Of a stretch of 64,000 nucleotides of DNA, positions 35,746-46,600 are shown in pieces. Where the stretch lies: contig CM068586.1 of NCBI GenBank assembly GCA_035048485.1, forward strand, positions 52,566,167 to 52,630,166, read 5' to 3'. Position numbers and translations under genes: made by a program. Under the pieces are notes generated by a model. The model searched no databases and was not told the origin of the DNA. It saw only the letters and a program-made list of their open reading frames with translations. Numbering within the stretch: the first letter of the stretch is position 1; each line of letters starts with the position of its first letter. The stretch is from Pteria penguin. Its lineage: Eukaryota; Mollusca; Bivalvia; Pterioida; Pteriidae.

Positions 35746-36891
35746 TTAACACGTGACGGAGTACACTGATATCACGTCACGTTTGTCTGTAACCCAATAA
35801 AAGCTGACATACAGCTTTTCTCCTTGTCCGTCATAATATATGTACTTAGGCTTGCTGTTCATGTCACTCTTCTCCAGCAGTTTACCTTCATACCTCCCTG
35901 ATGTTGATAATAAATGTAAAGAACCAGACCAATCAACTACACACAAGACGCCGCGTATTTCCGTTATACCGTATAGTATTCCTGACAGGGGAGTAAACCA
36001 TAGCACCTCGCCCTCCACAGACACACATAGTACTCCACTACTGTCACGCAGGCACGGCACGTATATGGCATGGGACTTCTGATCCATATAGATATCCAAC
36101 CCGAATGTTATCTTCTTCCCGCACGCTTTCCTGACTGTGATGTGTCTGACGTGTCCCCCCTGTCTCCCCAGTATGGTGATGACGTTGTCGTCCCTGTGTA
36201 ACACGCAGTAGTATGTCTGGTTATAGTGGATACCGTGTGCGTCATAGTTGACGTGATATGTCACGTCACTACATGTTACTGTCTGGCCGTGTATATTCCA
36301 TAGGTACACTTTGTTACCGCCGCATGTAGCCAATGTGTCGTCACTGACACGTATGATCCCCCATCTATCAGCCTTGAGTGCAGTAGATGACAGGTAAGTA
36401 CCGCTATCATCAAACAACTTGAGCATCTCGTTATCATAATCTACTACGACGACTTTACCAGCTACAGTCAATACACCACGGACAGTAACACCATATTTAT
36501 CTTCAGACCTTTTGACACTGATGTCTCTGCAATGTACGGCTTTCAGGTTACCAGGATCAGCATGTTTTGTCGATTTCTTGTCACTTCTTGGTAAAGCTGC
36601 ACGTTTGCTTTGACCTTCGTCACGCCTGCTACCCAAGGCCACCTGCGCCGCGTATGGTGGATCATCGTACTCTGTTTTCTGAAAATCAGAAGCGCATTTG
36701 TCCTCGTTATTGACTGACGGGGTGATAGCGGGTAGATGAAGTTTAAATAGGCTGTGATCTTCCGACGATTTAAATGTCGGATGTATGTCTGAACATGTTT
36801 TACAATAAATTTCTCGGCATTCGTAGCAAACGGAATAGATAACAGATTGCTGGCCTCGTTTTAAGCAAGAGTGACAGTACTTGGTAGACAT
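35746..36891 (-). CDS. B-box zinc finger / NHL-like propeller protein (TRIM-like), intact
   Basis: Single coding exon of 381 aa from the Met at 36891 (MSTKYCHSC). The N terminus is a B-box-like zinc site with C6, C9, C22, C25, C30, C33, H37 and H46; there is no RING and no long coiled coil. A polar linker follows (about 60-120), then a beta-propeller-like region with repeated phrases such as VTVRGVLTVAGKVVVVD, ILGRQGGHVRHI, SVEGEVLWFTP and ITEIRGVLCVVD. TRIM-like proteins of this form act as adaptors, sometimes in RNA binding or immunity; the role here is unknown. The frame is open upstream to 36957, but a splice acceptor (CCTTTCAG) ends at 36917 and a donor at 37128, so a 5' UTR intron is likely and the inner Met is preferred. 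A decayed paralogue lies at 17986-18985. Confidence 0.88.
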   Translation of the reverse strand: MSTKYCHSCLKRGQQSVIYSVCYECREIYCKTCSDIHPTFKSSEDHSLFKLHLPAITPSVNNEDKCASDFQKTEYDDPPYAAQVALGSRRDEGQSKRAALPRSDKKSTKHADPGNLKAVHCRDISVKRSEDKYGVTVRGVLTVAGKVVVVDYDNEMLKLFDDSGTYLSSTALKADRWGIIRVSDDTLATCGGNKVYLWNIHGQTVTCSDVTYHVNYDAHGIHYNQTYYCVLHRDDNVITILGRQGGHVRHITVRKACGKKITFGLDIYMDQKSHAIYVPCLRDSSGVLCVSVEGEVLWFTPLSGILYGITEIRGVLCVVDWSGSLHLLSTSGRYEGKLLEKSDMNSKPKYIYYDGQGEKLYVSFYWVTDKRDVISVYSVTC

Positions 36892-37128
36892 TTCTTTTGT
36901 GAAATAACAAACAGATCTGAAAGGAATTGTCAAACAATTGATTAATTTCGAATACACTTTCGGTTTCAGTTAAAACGCAAAGCCTACAGTATTGTACTGC
37001 GAAATTCGAAACAGTAATGTTTCATTGTATTCATATAATATTGAATTGAATTCAAACAGCTTTTTCTCCACTGGAATTCAGAAATTAAATAAATTTTACT
37101 CTTTCAGGAATTAAACGGGTTTTCTTAC

Positions 37129-37193
37129 CTTCAATGTGAAATCGTCAACTTCCTTGTTGAGAAATTCTGTCATGTGACTAAAGCTTAAATTAA
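37129..37193 (-). promoter_or_regulatory. Predicted 5' UTR exon and promoter-proximal region of the B-box gene
   Basis: On the minus strand, CACATTGAAG is followed by the donor GTAAGAA at 37128-37122, pairing with the acceptor at 36917. The transcription start is not visible. A MITE begins immediately upstream at 37194. Confidence 0.45.
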
Positions 37194-37363
37194 CCTTTTA
37201 CATGATGTAAGGGGCAATACCGGACAAATACAAAATTCCCGCTTAGATTTACGTCAGATTACTGTGACGTCACATTCCAAGCGTTAACGTCATAGTGAAA
37301 ATTCTGGCAAAAAGTGGTTTATACGGTATAAGACCCCGTACATCATTTAAAATTGGTAAAAGG
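37194..37363. mobile_element. MITE at the B-box gene promoter carrying a CRE palindrome
   Basis: Inverted ends are CCTTTTACATGATGTAAGGG and, reverse strand, CCTTTTACCAATTTTAAATG then ATGTACGGGG, one arm having a 10-bp gap. TACCG motifs mirror further in. Inside is TGACGTCA (37264-37271) flanked by TACGTCAG and AACGTCAT. A relative lies at 44316-44470. Confidence 0.7.
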
Positions 37364-38092
37364 TCTATTGTACGAGTTATCTTTCTTACCCCATAACTTT
37401 TAGCATATACGATTAGAAATAAAGTAGAAATTTATCAAGTTGGTTATTAGTCAATGAAAATCAAGTATTTTTCAGTGCGTTAGTAATCAGTTCTAGCCAC
37501 GTTTTCAAACAGTACAGAGTAAATTAAATAGGTTACGTATTCATTTTAAATGTAGCCCTATAGGTTTTTATATTTTCCGTTATGAACATGCTTCGCAGTG
37601 AAGTGAGACAGTTTTACAAAATGTGTATTAGATTTACTGTTCATCACATGTATTTCATGAGATATTGTACTTTCAATTGCGTCATTACGCAGTCTTTGGG
37701 GCCATTTTTTTTCTGCGGTTTATACCGTTTTGTTTCCTGGACAGCTATGGAGGTTTTGAATTTGTTTTCTTTTAAGATAAGGAATCTATTTGAAACGAAG
37801 CTAATTTTTGAAATGGTATTTTATTATGGTTAATTATTATATGTATGGTATATAATAATTCTATACAACTAGTAAAATTAAATCCGATGGCACATACTAC
37901 GACGCTGGCTATCGGGCAACGCTGTTGTTTTTTCCGTTCTTTGTTATTAGCGTAGCTTAAACTAATATTTTCCAGTGGCCAGACTTGATGTAATGGTTTG
38001 GCGCTACGATTCCTTGACTGTATCACTATATCTGTCTGTCCACGTATTTTAACATATATACAACAAGAATATCAGTAAAACTAAACTGATGT
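37364..38092. other. Intergenic, nothing recognised
   Basis: AT-rich; a short open frame at 37582-37833 has no recognisable features. Confidence 0.4.
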
Positions 38093-38525
38093 ATGCTCCC
38101 CGAACGGCAGCTATAATGCAGGAAATTGATGTCTCATTTAATATACAAAAACTCTGTAAAACTGATAAATGCTCCAAGAAGCACAGCAATAATGAAGGAA
38201 GTGAATGACTCAGTATATAGAAAATCATTGTATTAAATCCAATTTAGTCAACTGTAGAACAACAAGTGATCACAGTATCTTAAACTAAAATGAGTAAGCT
38301 TGACCTTGATTAGTTATAAAATAAAACTTTTTACCGTGACCTCGACCTTTCAGAAATGACCTTGAGTGACCTTTGTCCAAAAGCGCTTAACCTAAAGAAC
38401 ATTTTGGTGAAGTATGATCAAATTCTGATGAAAGAGATAGGACATATGAGCTCGGACGGACGGACGGACAGACACACGAACACGACAGCCACTATTTGGC
38501 TCCCCCGAAAGTTTTCGGGGAGCAT
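38093..38525. mobile_element. Repeat with 12-bp inverted ends ATGCTCCCCGAA
   Basis: It starts ATGCTCCCCGAA (38093-38104) and ends TTCGGGGAGCAT (38514-38525). The right end also forms a local hairpin (GCTCCCCCGAAA / TTTCGGGGAGC). Inside are TGACCTTGAGTGACCT and a GGACGGACGGAC tract. This is probably a non-autonomous element. Confidence 0.6.
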
Positions 38526-39074
38526 GAAAATATAAGAGACCAACCTATCATTTGTTCCTCGTTAAACCATACTGACTAAATTAGTCCATAGGTCGATTAT
38601 TTTGCCCTTGGAGACAAGTAGCTCGAATGGACAGTTATGAACAAGTGGGTTAGTTTTCCGTAATCAAAAGAAACCCATGGCAAAACAGAATCCAGTAGCA
38701 TAAATAATACGGAATATCGCAAAGTTAAGTCAACATACATGCGCACTTTGTGATTGTTTTGAGGTCATATAATTATGACGCAAGTTGCCTACAAAAAAGT
38801 GCCCACATAAAAAAATGGATTTGGTTGATGACTAAATGCAAACCGTGACGGAGTTTAGTAGTTGTGATACTCCGTATTGCAATAAATATGTCTGAATTTC
38901 TTTAAAAGATTTCTCCATCAATCTATCTTCAGGAAAGCACATCATATTCAGTGGCGGATTTAGACGGGGAAGGGTGGGCTTTTCCCACCACAAGTATGAG
39001 TAAAACCTCAGATTTGACACCCAAAATGGCTACTGAGTATTTTGAGGAATACTTGGTTTTCACATGTGCCCCCC

Positions 39075-39105
<31 letters not shown>

Positions 39106-41300
39106 ACAAACACACGTGGTGGCACCTGCCTGATTCAAAACACAGAAATAACTACGTATGTAATGTACACATGTCATGGGTCTGCAACAATGATGTTTTA
39201 CATGCTAACATATAGTACGCTAAACTTTCTTATCCGAAAGACGGGAAACACTGGATGCGCAGATCCACAGGGATGGACCGGGGGTCTGGACCCACCCTGA
39301 GATTCCGCGAAAATTACATTTTTGTCATATTTCTTTGTAAAATAATTAAATCTATGTACAAATAAATAAATGAATTCAAAAAGTTTGGTGGATTCCCTTT
39401 CGAGAAATTCATTGAGGGTAGACCCCTCTCTACAAAATTTCTGGATCCACGCTTACCACAGTGGGACAAACTATATGTGGGACCAGATTCCGAGGCCCTC
39501 AATTAAATTTAGAGTGGGACTAAGTTGTTTTACTTATACGGGAAAATAAGGTAGAAGTTGAATTTAGAGGTAGGAGAAAGTAGGATAGGGGAAACATGAA
39601 AGAAAGGACAGGATGACGGAGGGGAAACATGAAGGAAGGGACATGTTGACGGAGGGGGTGGGGTGGGGTATGGCACAGCAAGAAAGCTAAGAGAGGGAGG
39701 GGAAAGTAATATATTATCTAAATAAATTTTATAAACTTAGCATAAACTTACTTACATAGAATACTTGCTTTCGAAAATGTGATAGCTTTAGTCATTATTC
39801 CATATTCAATGGTAGAGATCAAAATAGTTTCTTGTAGGCATCAGCTTTCGTAAGGACCTAAATATGTGATAAAAGTTTGACTAAAGAATGAGGTCATGAC
39901 CCTGACTAATGCCACTGTCCAAGACAAGTCATTTAGAGGGGTAAGCATATGATGGCACTGGAGATTCAGGCAGTGTACCACTCGTCTGACTAATAGAAAA
40001 TAAGTGAATTTTCCATCTCGAAGCACATGTAAATCAACATAAGAGAGTTTTAGAGGAGGAAATGACCACATCTTTTTCTAATTTTACTAGGAAAATAGGA
40101 GAATATGACGTTCACATGATCAACTACATCTCCTATGGTTGATACAGATAATTCTCGGCGATGAGTATTTTTTATGAGAGACTTTCTTTCTAAGCTGGTA
40201 TTATTACCAGGTACACCTGGTCTCACCTCGATTTTATTGGAGTTCGCATTTGTGTGAATATGACACTATACACGATAATTTCTTTTTATTCCATGGACTA
40301 TGAGATATGGTTTACCCTTCGGTACTTCTTCGTTTTTTATTTGTTTGAAATTTACATAAAGAATACCGGGTATTCCACTGATGGTATTAGTTTGTTGCAA
40401 GGCATAGAAACTCTTATCCAGGCAAATTTCTGATTTTTCCCTCAAGATGTATCTGTATGAAGTCTTAAAGGTTTTCAAGAATATAAGGTGATGTGAAGGT
40501 AAAAGGTAAGGTCAGGATCACAAGAGTTTAGTATGTTTGAAGTTTTCATACCAAAATGAACTCGAGTTTAAATGTTATGCAAATTTTCTTTTACATTAAG
40601 AAGCATATGGTATAAAATCAAACAAACATACATACAGAATTATGGATGAATAAAGGAAATTGGGATTAATATGAAAAGTACCCATCAAGGTATATGTTAG
40701 GGTGCAAAAGTGTAATAGTAATTAAAAACAAGCAAATTCAGAGAATTGTAGTCCCCTGCTTTCGGGGTCCTATCAGTAAGGGTGCAGTGACCTGTGACAT
40801 ATTGTCATGGTGGAGCATGTCTACATGTATCTGCAGCGGAACCTTGTAAAGCTTGATGATATTATACTAGATTCTAACATGATTGAGAATTTTCCTATCC
40901 ACCGGGCATTATTCTCCAGTAGACTTACGGCCTAAATAGCATGACCCAAATTGGTTTTCTGGAAACCAGGATAATGAGTTTGCTGTCAAGGTCACATGAT
41001 AAAAAATTCTGGTACTAACAGAAAGGTATTGCATTAGGGACACACAAGCCAAATATGAAGGTCTCACGTCTTATGGTTAAAAAGTTATATTGAAGTAGGT
41101 CAAAGGACACGGTCAAGGTCACATGATAAAAAAGTTTGTTACCAACGGAAAGGTATTGGGACACACATGCCAAATATGAAGGCCCTATGTCTTACGGTAA
41201 AAAATTTACAACCAAGATTAAAGTTTTTGGGACAGATGGACAGACAAATGAAATTTAACGTCCCCAAGCTTTTGCAAAGAGCGGGAGACAAAAATGCCCA
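38526..41300. other. Intergenic with MITE remnants
   Basis: No gene. A left MITE end CAGTGGCGGATTTAGACGGG occurs at 38950, and a C-run plus (CA)n at 39068-39110. A 39249-39461 element has CACTGGATGCGCAGATCCAC against reverse-strand CACTGTGGTAAGCGTGGATC. A solo Penelope-like tail is at 40196-40250 (ACACCTGGTCTCACCTCG). A duplicated unit at 40990-41230 repeats GTCACATGATAAAAAA and GAAAGGTATTG, with GCCAAATATGAAGG. Confidence 0.5.
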
Positions 41301-43195
41301 TTCCAAAAGCTTGGACAGTTCTATAATCAAGATAAACTACATATAATTGGATTTCTAAATTTAATACATCCTTACATATCGTAGATAAACGACGATATCA
41401 GTGCACAAGATATTATAAAAAGATGTGATGTCAATAATATCACAGCGAGCTGAAAATTGCACCATTATTAATAATAAAATATATACTGTACATGTACTTA
41501 TTTTAGAAGAATAAAATTTTAGCAAAAACAAAAAAGGGGACAGCTAGCTAGATCTTTGTTGTATGTACGCAGAATAAAAACTAGCACGGTTGACACAGTT
41601 CCTTATCTTAATAAATTAAATGGTGTGTTACAGATGTTGGTTTTGGCCTTTATAACTCTATGAAAACTTAAAAATCTATAGTGGTACAACCAAGGAATCA
41701 AAACCAGACTGAGTGCAATACAACTATGCAGTCATCTCAAAATACTTCTTACAAATACAGTAGTCCATTATTCCTAAAATAAGTACAAATACAGTATTTT
41801 GCAGACATGCATGTGAAGTGAACATGTGAAAACAAAGCACATAAATATACCGGTATAGATTTTACACTAATTTCTGAGTGCATGCTGAAACAGTGATACT
41901 GACACTGATGACTGCAGTCGATAAGTGTTGAATGACTGACACCTGAAGTCAGCCTCAGAAGTGTTCATAGTCATCTCTCTAACATCTCAGCAATGTATTT
42001 AGTGTCAAGAATATAACAACATAAAATATATTTATCTTATACAAATATTAAAGAACATTTTATCAAATTCATATCAAACATTTTTTTGGTCAGTTTGCCA
42101 AATAAAATGTCAAGCACTACTTTAACATATCATTATCATCCCTACAATTAATAAATGTGCCCTTGTCATGTAAACAACACTGAATTTATAAAATTTTTAA
42201 ATAAAAATAGCTTTTCTCTGAACATTTAATTCAAATGCTTTCGTCATGAATTAAAATAAGTAATAGGATGATGTCATATCTACAGTAAACCATGTGATTG
42301 TGAAGTTACATCAAACAAGAGTGTGAAGTAATCACAGATTTGAAATGCACATGCTCTGTAAAATGCTTCTTTGCAAGGACTTTATTTTTGTGAAGTTACA
42401 TGAGTATGATTCCAAGCCCAATAGAGTCTTTGCAAACTTTGATTTGTCCATTAAACTTAAACTTGTATCACAGACCTCTTTTCTTTAAGTGCAGAGATGT
42501 AACATTGGACAGCAAATTAATGTTCCCTCCAAATTTTTCACGTCATTCTGATAAATTTGAAGGGAATGTTAATGATTCTGCCATCCAATGTTACAGCTCT
42601 GCAGTTAAAGGAAAAAGGTCTACTGGCTTCTCAGAAAAAGTATGCCTCGTGAGAAAATGTGAAAATAAAATCATGTGAAATATAAGTAATTTACGACAGC
42701 AAAAGCTCAGAAAAGACACTGGTCATTGATGATTGCACAGACAGTGATCTGGACGGATTTCCATTAAAAAAGGAGGGTATGTATAGAACAAAATGCATTG
42801 AAACCTGTATATCAAGGCCACCTAAGGGAAGACAAACTGACCTCTACACAGAGATGACCTTCAACAAAGATTTATATTGCATAGGAAATAGGAATTTACA
42901 AAATGACATTTTTTAAGCAGGTGACCTCTTTACAGAGGTGACCTTTACAAAAGGTTTGACTACAAGTGTTAATGTACAAAAACTAAATATCACAGCTTCA
43001 TTCCATAGGTCGATTCAACAAATAAATAACATAGATTGTGCTTATGACCATTGCCATTCATCTCTGTACATATGCTCTGTCCATATTTAACAATTTCTTT
43101 ATTGTTACAGATATTGTTTATAATTTGACATACATTTATTTCAGAATGAAGAAGTCTTTTTCATGTAACATAGTTTTGATACAACTCAATCTGAA
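41301..43195. other. 3' flank or 3' UTR of the EF-hand gene
   Basis: It lies downstream of the stop codon of the minus-strand gene. The polyadenylation site is not evident. A 150-bp fold-back at 42472-42621 is the only structured feature I see. Confidence 0.4.
42472..42621. repeat. 150-bp imperfect palindrome
   Basis: Arms 42472-42536 and 42553-42621 pair through blocks AGACCTCTTTT / AAAAAGGTCT, GTGCAGAGATGTAACATTGG / CCAATGTTACAGCTCTGCAG and TTAATGTTCCCTCCAAATTT / AAATTTGAAGGGAATGTTAA, around a 16-nt spacer. It could be a MITE or a structured 3' UTR element. Confidence 0.8.
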
Positions 43196-43616
43196 TGATA
43201 TTTAATGGATTTTACACTTGAAATATCAAAGCACTAGTCTAGTAGTTAATGGATTTTGCACCATCTGTCTCTTATTTAATGGATTTTGCTCTATGTGTCT
43301 GATACATTACAATGAAACCATTAGACTCATATATAATGGAATTTGCACTAAGTATCAAACCAGTTGTCTGTTACTTAATTGATTTTGCACTATCTGTCTA
43401 ATACTCAATGGAATTTGCACTAAGTATCAAACCATTAGCCTCTACTGAATGGAATTTGCACTCTCTGTCTAATACTCAAAGGAATTTGCACTAAGTATCA
43501 AACCATTAATCTGATACTTAATGGATTTTGCACTATCTGTCTAATACTCAAAGGAATTTGCACTAAGTATCAAACCATTAATCTGATACTTAATGGATTT
43601 TGCACTATCCTTTCAT
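43196..43616. repeat. Tandem repeat spanning the stop codon of the EF-hand gene
   Basis: Sub-units GGATTTTGCACTATCTGTC with TAATACTCAA, and GGAATTTGCACTAAGTATCA with AACCATTAATCTGATACTTA, alternate with a period of about 72 bp. The two units nearest the gene are nearly identical and more distant ones decay. The last unit overlaps the coding end at 43570-43610. Confidence 0.85.
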
Positions 43617-46600
43617 GAATCTCAATGAAGAGAGGAACATAAGTTACAAAGTCTAAAAAATCCACAAAGCCTTTTCCTTCTCTGTTAAATTTACTCATCA
43701 CCTGAAACAAAAGAAATATGTATATTTAATGATGGGAAAACATTGTATATTACCTGAAACAAAAGAAATATGTATACTTAATGATGAGAAAACATTGTAC
43801 ATCACCTGAAACAAAAGAAATATGTATACTTAATGATGAGAAAACATTGTACATCACCTGAAACAAAAGAAATATGTATACTTAATGAGAAAACATTGTG
43901 CATTACCTGAAACAAAAGAAATATGTATACTTAATGATGAGAAAACATTGTACATCACCTGAAACAAAAGAAATATGTATACTTAATGATGAGAAAACAT
44001 TGTACATCACCTGAAACAAAGAAATATGTATACTTAATGATGAGAAAACATTGTACATCACCTGAAACAAAGAAATATGTATACTTAATGATGAAAAAAC
44101 ATTGTACATCACCTGAAACAAAGAAATATGTATACTTAATGATAAAAAACATTGTACATTACTTGCAGAAACTCAAAACAAAATTAGGGGTCAGAAGAAA
44201 TCATAGATTTGTTTTGAAATGATTAAAAATGTCATGATAAAGTTTGACATAAAGTCTTATAGTTGCATGTGATGACATGTGCACAGTGGATCATTTGTCC
44301 CATTATAAATGAATAGTAAAAGGCCTAATACTGGACAAACCACTTCCATTTTAATTAGGATTAATGCTTGGACTGTGACATCAAAGTAATATGACACAAA
44401 TTTTAAAAGCTAAGTATCATATGTCCGGTATTTTCCCTTACATCACGTAAAATTGGAAAAAGTAAAATAACACATACTAAATCAATGGTTTGTCTACTGG
44501 GTATATGCAATTAGTGTCTTTTCTTGTTCAGAATTTATTTCACCTTTACAACTTAATTTTTCCCACTTTCTATGTTTTCACAGATGAATTATGATATTAT
44601 GAATGATGTGAACTTATGATCCGTAATCCAGGCATGGTACATAAAAGATCCCTCGGGTGGGTCTATTGCAAAGGTCTGAATTTGTATGCAACACATCAGG
44701 CAGATGCCGTCACCATATACGTGAAATAATCGTAGAGTGACATAATAAAATAACCATTCAATCAATTAATCAATCAATCAATCAAATTGCTTGAATCTTA
44801 TTAATAACTGCAAATTCCAACTTTCCACATTTCTATCTTTTTTTTTCATTATTATTGTCATGGAAACTTCAAAAATTGAAAGCTACCAAAACTTCCTTTG
44901 ATTTTGTAGAAATCTGACACCTCAAGTCAACAAAGTTCAATTGTTTTAATTGATTTTCTGCTCCTATCAGCTAAGTACTGATGAAATTCTAGCATGGTAT
45001 ATCTCCTCTGTAAAACCTTATCATGAAGATTTACCATTGAGCATAAAATATACACTACAATATATAATATAAACGTTTATAAATATAAAATATAAATAAA
45101 AATTTATAAACATATAAAAGTAACGAGAACACTCAATGACCACAAATTTTCAGCCACTTGGCCTTTATCAAGAGGAAACAAATATAACAAAATGTCTAAT
45201 TGAAATCTATATCGGCTGATTAAATCAATGTTTAATTCATACTTGATTTGAAGGACTTCTTATCATTTATTGTAAGAGTTATCCTTCTTTGAAGAAGACC
45301 CTACCATCTCTAGAGTATAAAGTTAGACTGAGAATGGTGACTTACATAACTAGTATGTTCTGGAGTGAGGCCGCCCGCTGTCAGCTCTATAGCCAAGTTA
45401 GAAGCCAAAGTGTTGCCATAGGGGGCTGTGTCTTCGTTATCCAGCAAGCTAAACAATTCCTGCAGAAAACATGCACATTTTTACTCACTGTGAAATTTGT
45501 TTTTCTATACCGGTTGAAATTCTCTTCCAAAATCAGAACTTTTTAAAAAGATTCTTCTTGGAGTAAACCAAGTACATATCTTTGTAGCATGGATATAAAC
45601 TGCAGGGATGAGGACAATAGGGTATGGCTTTCCCAAGTCTCCCTTCTCCTACATCATATCTTCCCTTTGTTTAAACCCCATTCCCTTTCAACCCCCACTC
45701 CCATCACAACCTACTACTCTGTCTGCACCTTTAGTTTTTATCAACCCAATTACACTGATACATCACATACTTGTGAAAAATAATTGACTACTTTTTAAAA
45801 AGAACTTTTTTCAAAAAATGCATAACTAGGACCCTCATTTAAACATTTCCCATGAAAGGTATTAATTAATATGGTTCTGTTTCATTAGAAATAGGTGTAG
45901 TAATCAGCAGTTTGACCTCACTTTATTACAATTTAGTCCTTTAATTTTCATGCACCCTAACGATATCCTGAAAAACTAGATGTGTTGAGAATACACTCAT
46001 GCTCTGGGACGGCAGCTCATATACGAAAGTTTTTGAAAAAAGATAAAACGTCACAGTCAACGTAAAAATTCTTAAGTAATCAGAAAGGCATTGTTGTCAG
46101 AAGGAGAAATTGTAAAAGTATCAAAGCCTTATCTCTTACCATTCATTAGTTATTATAAATGTTAAAGTTGCTTGATCAAATATTACTATCAAATACTTTC
46201 TATTACTTATAGTATTTAGTGACAAAAATTTATATTCTATTGATTTGAATAATCAAGAAATAACTAACGTCTCACCTTTGACCTTTCCATTTTGATATCT
46301 AAGGCATTATAATCGTCTTTATTTATCAAGTCTTTTATCACTGGGCTGTAAGAAACATGTATTTTCATTAATCATAGTGACAATATCCATTTATATCGCT
46401 TATAATGGCGACTTTTCTCAAATTCAATGTTCGTTTGTTTCTGAGTTAGATATACTGTACACAAAGATTAATTTCATTCCTATGTTGTCCAAATGACAGC
46501 ATCTGCTTTCTATAGAGATTTCTCTTTCTCTCTGTAACCTTGACTTAACAGTTTCACCCAAATTACAGGACCACGGCTGAGTCTCCAGTAGGACTTGAAC

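Noticed and set aside
42400..42678. 92-residue open frame
   Set aside because: It spans the 150-bp palindrome and shows no protein-like features.
43903..44222. Repetitive small proteins on both strands
   Set aside because: They are products of the 51-52-bp minisatellite within an intron.
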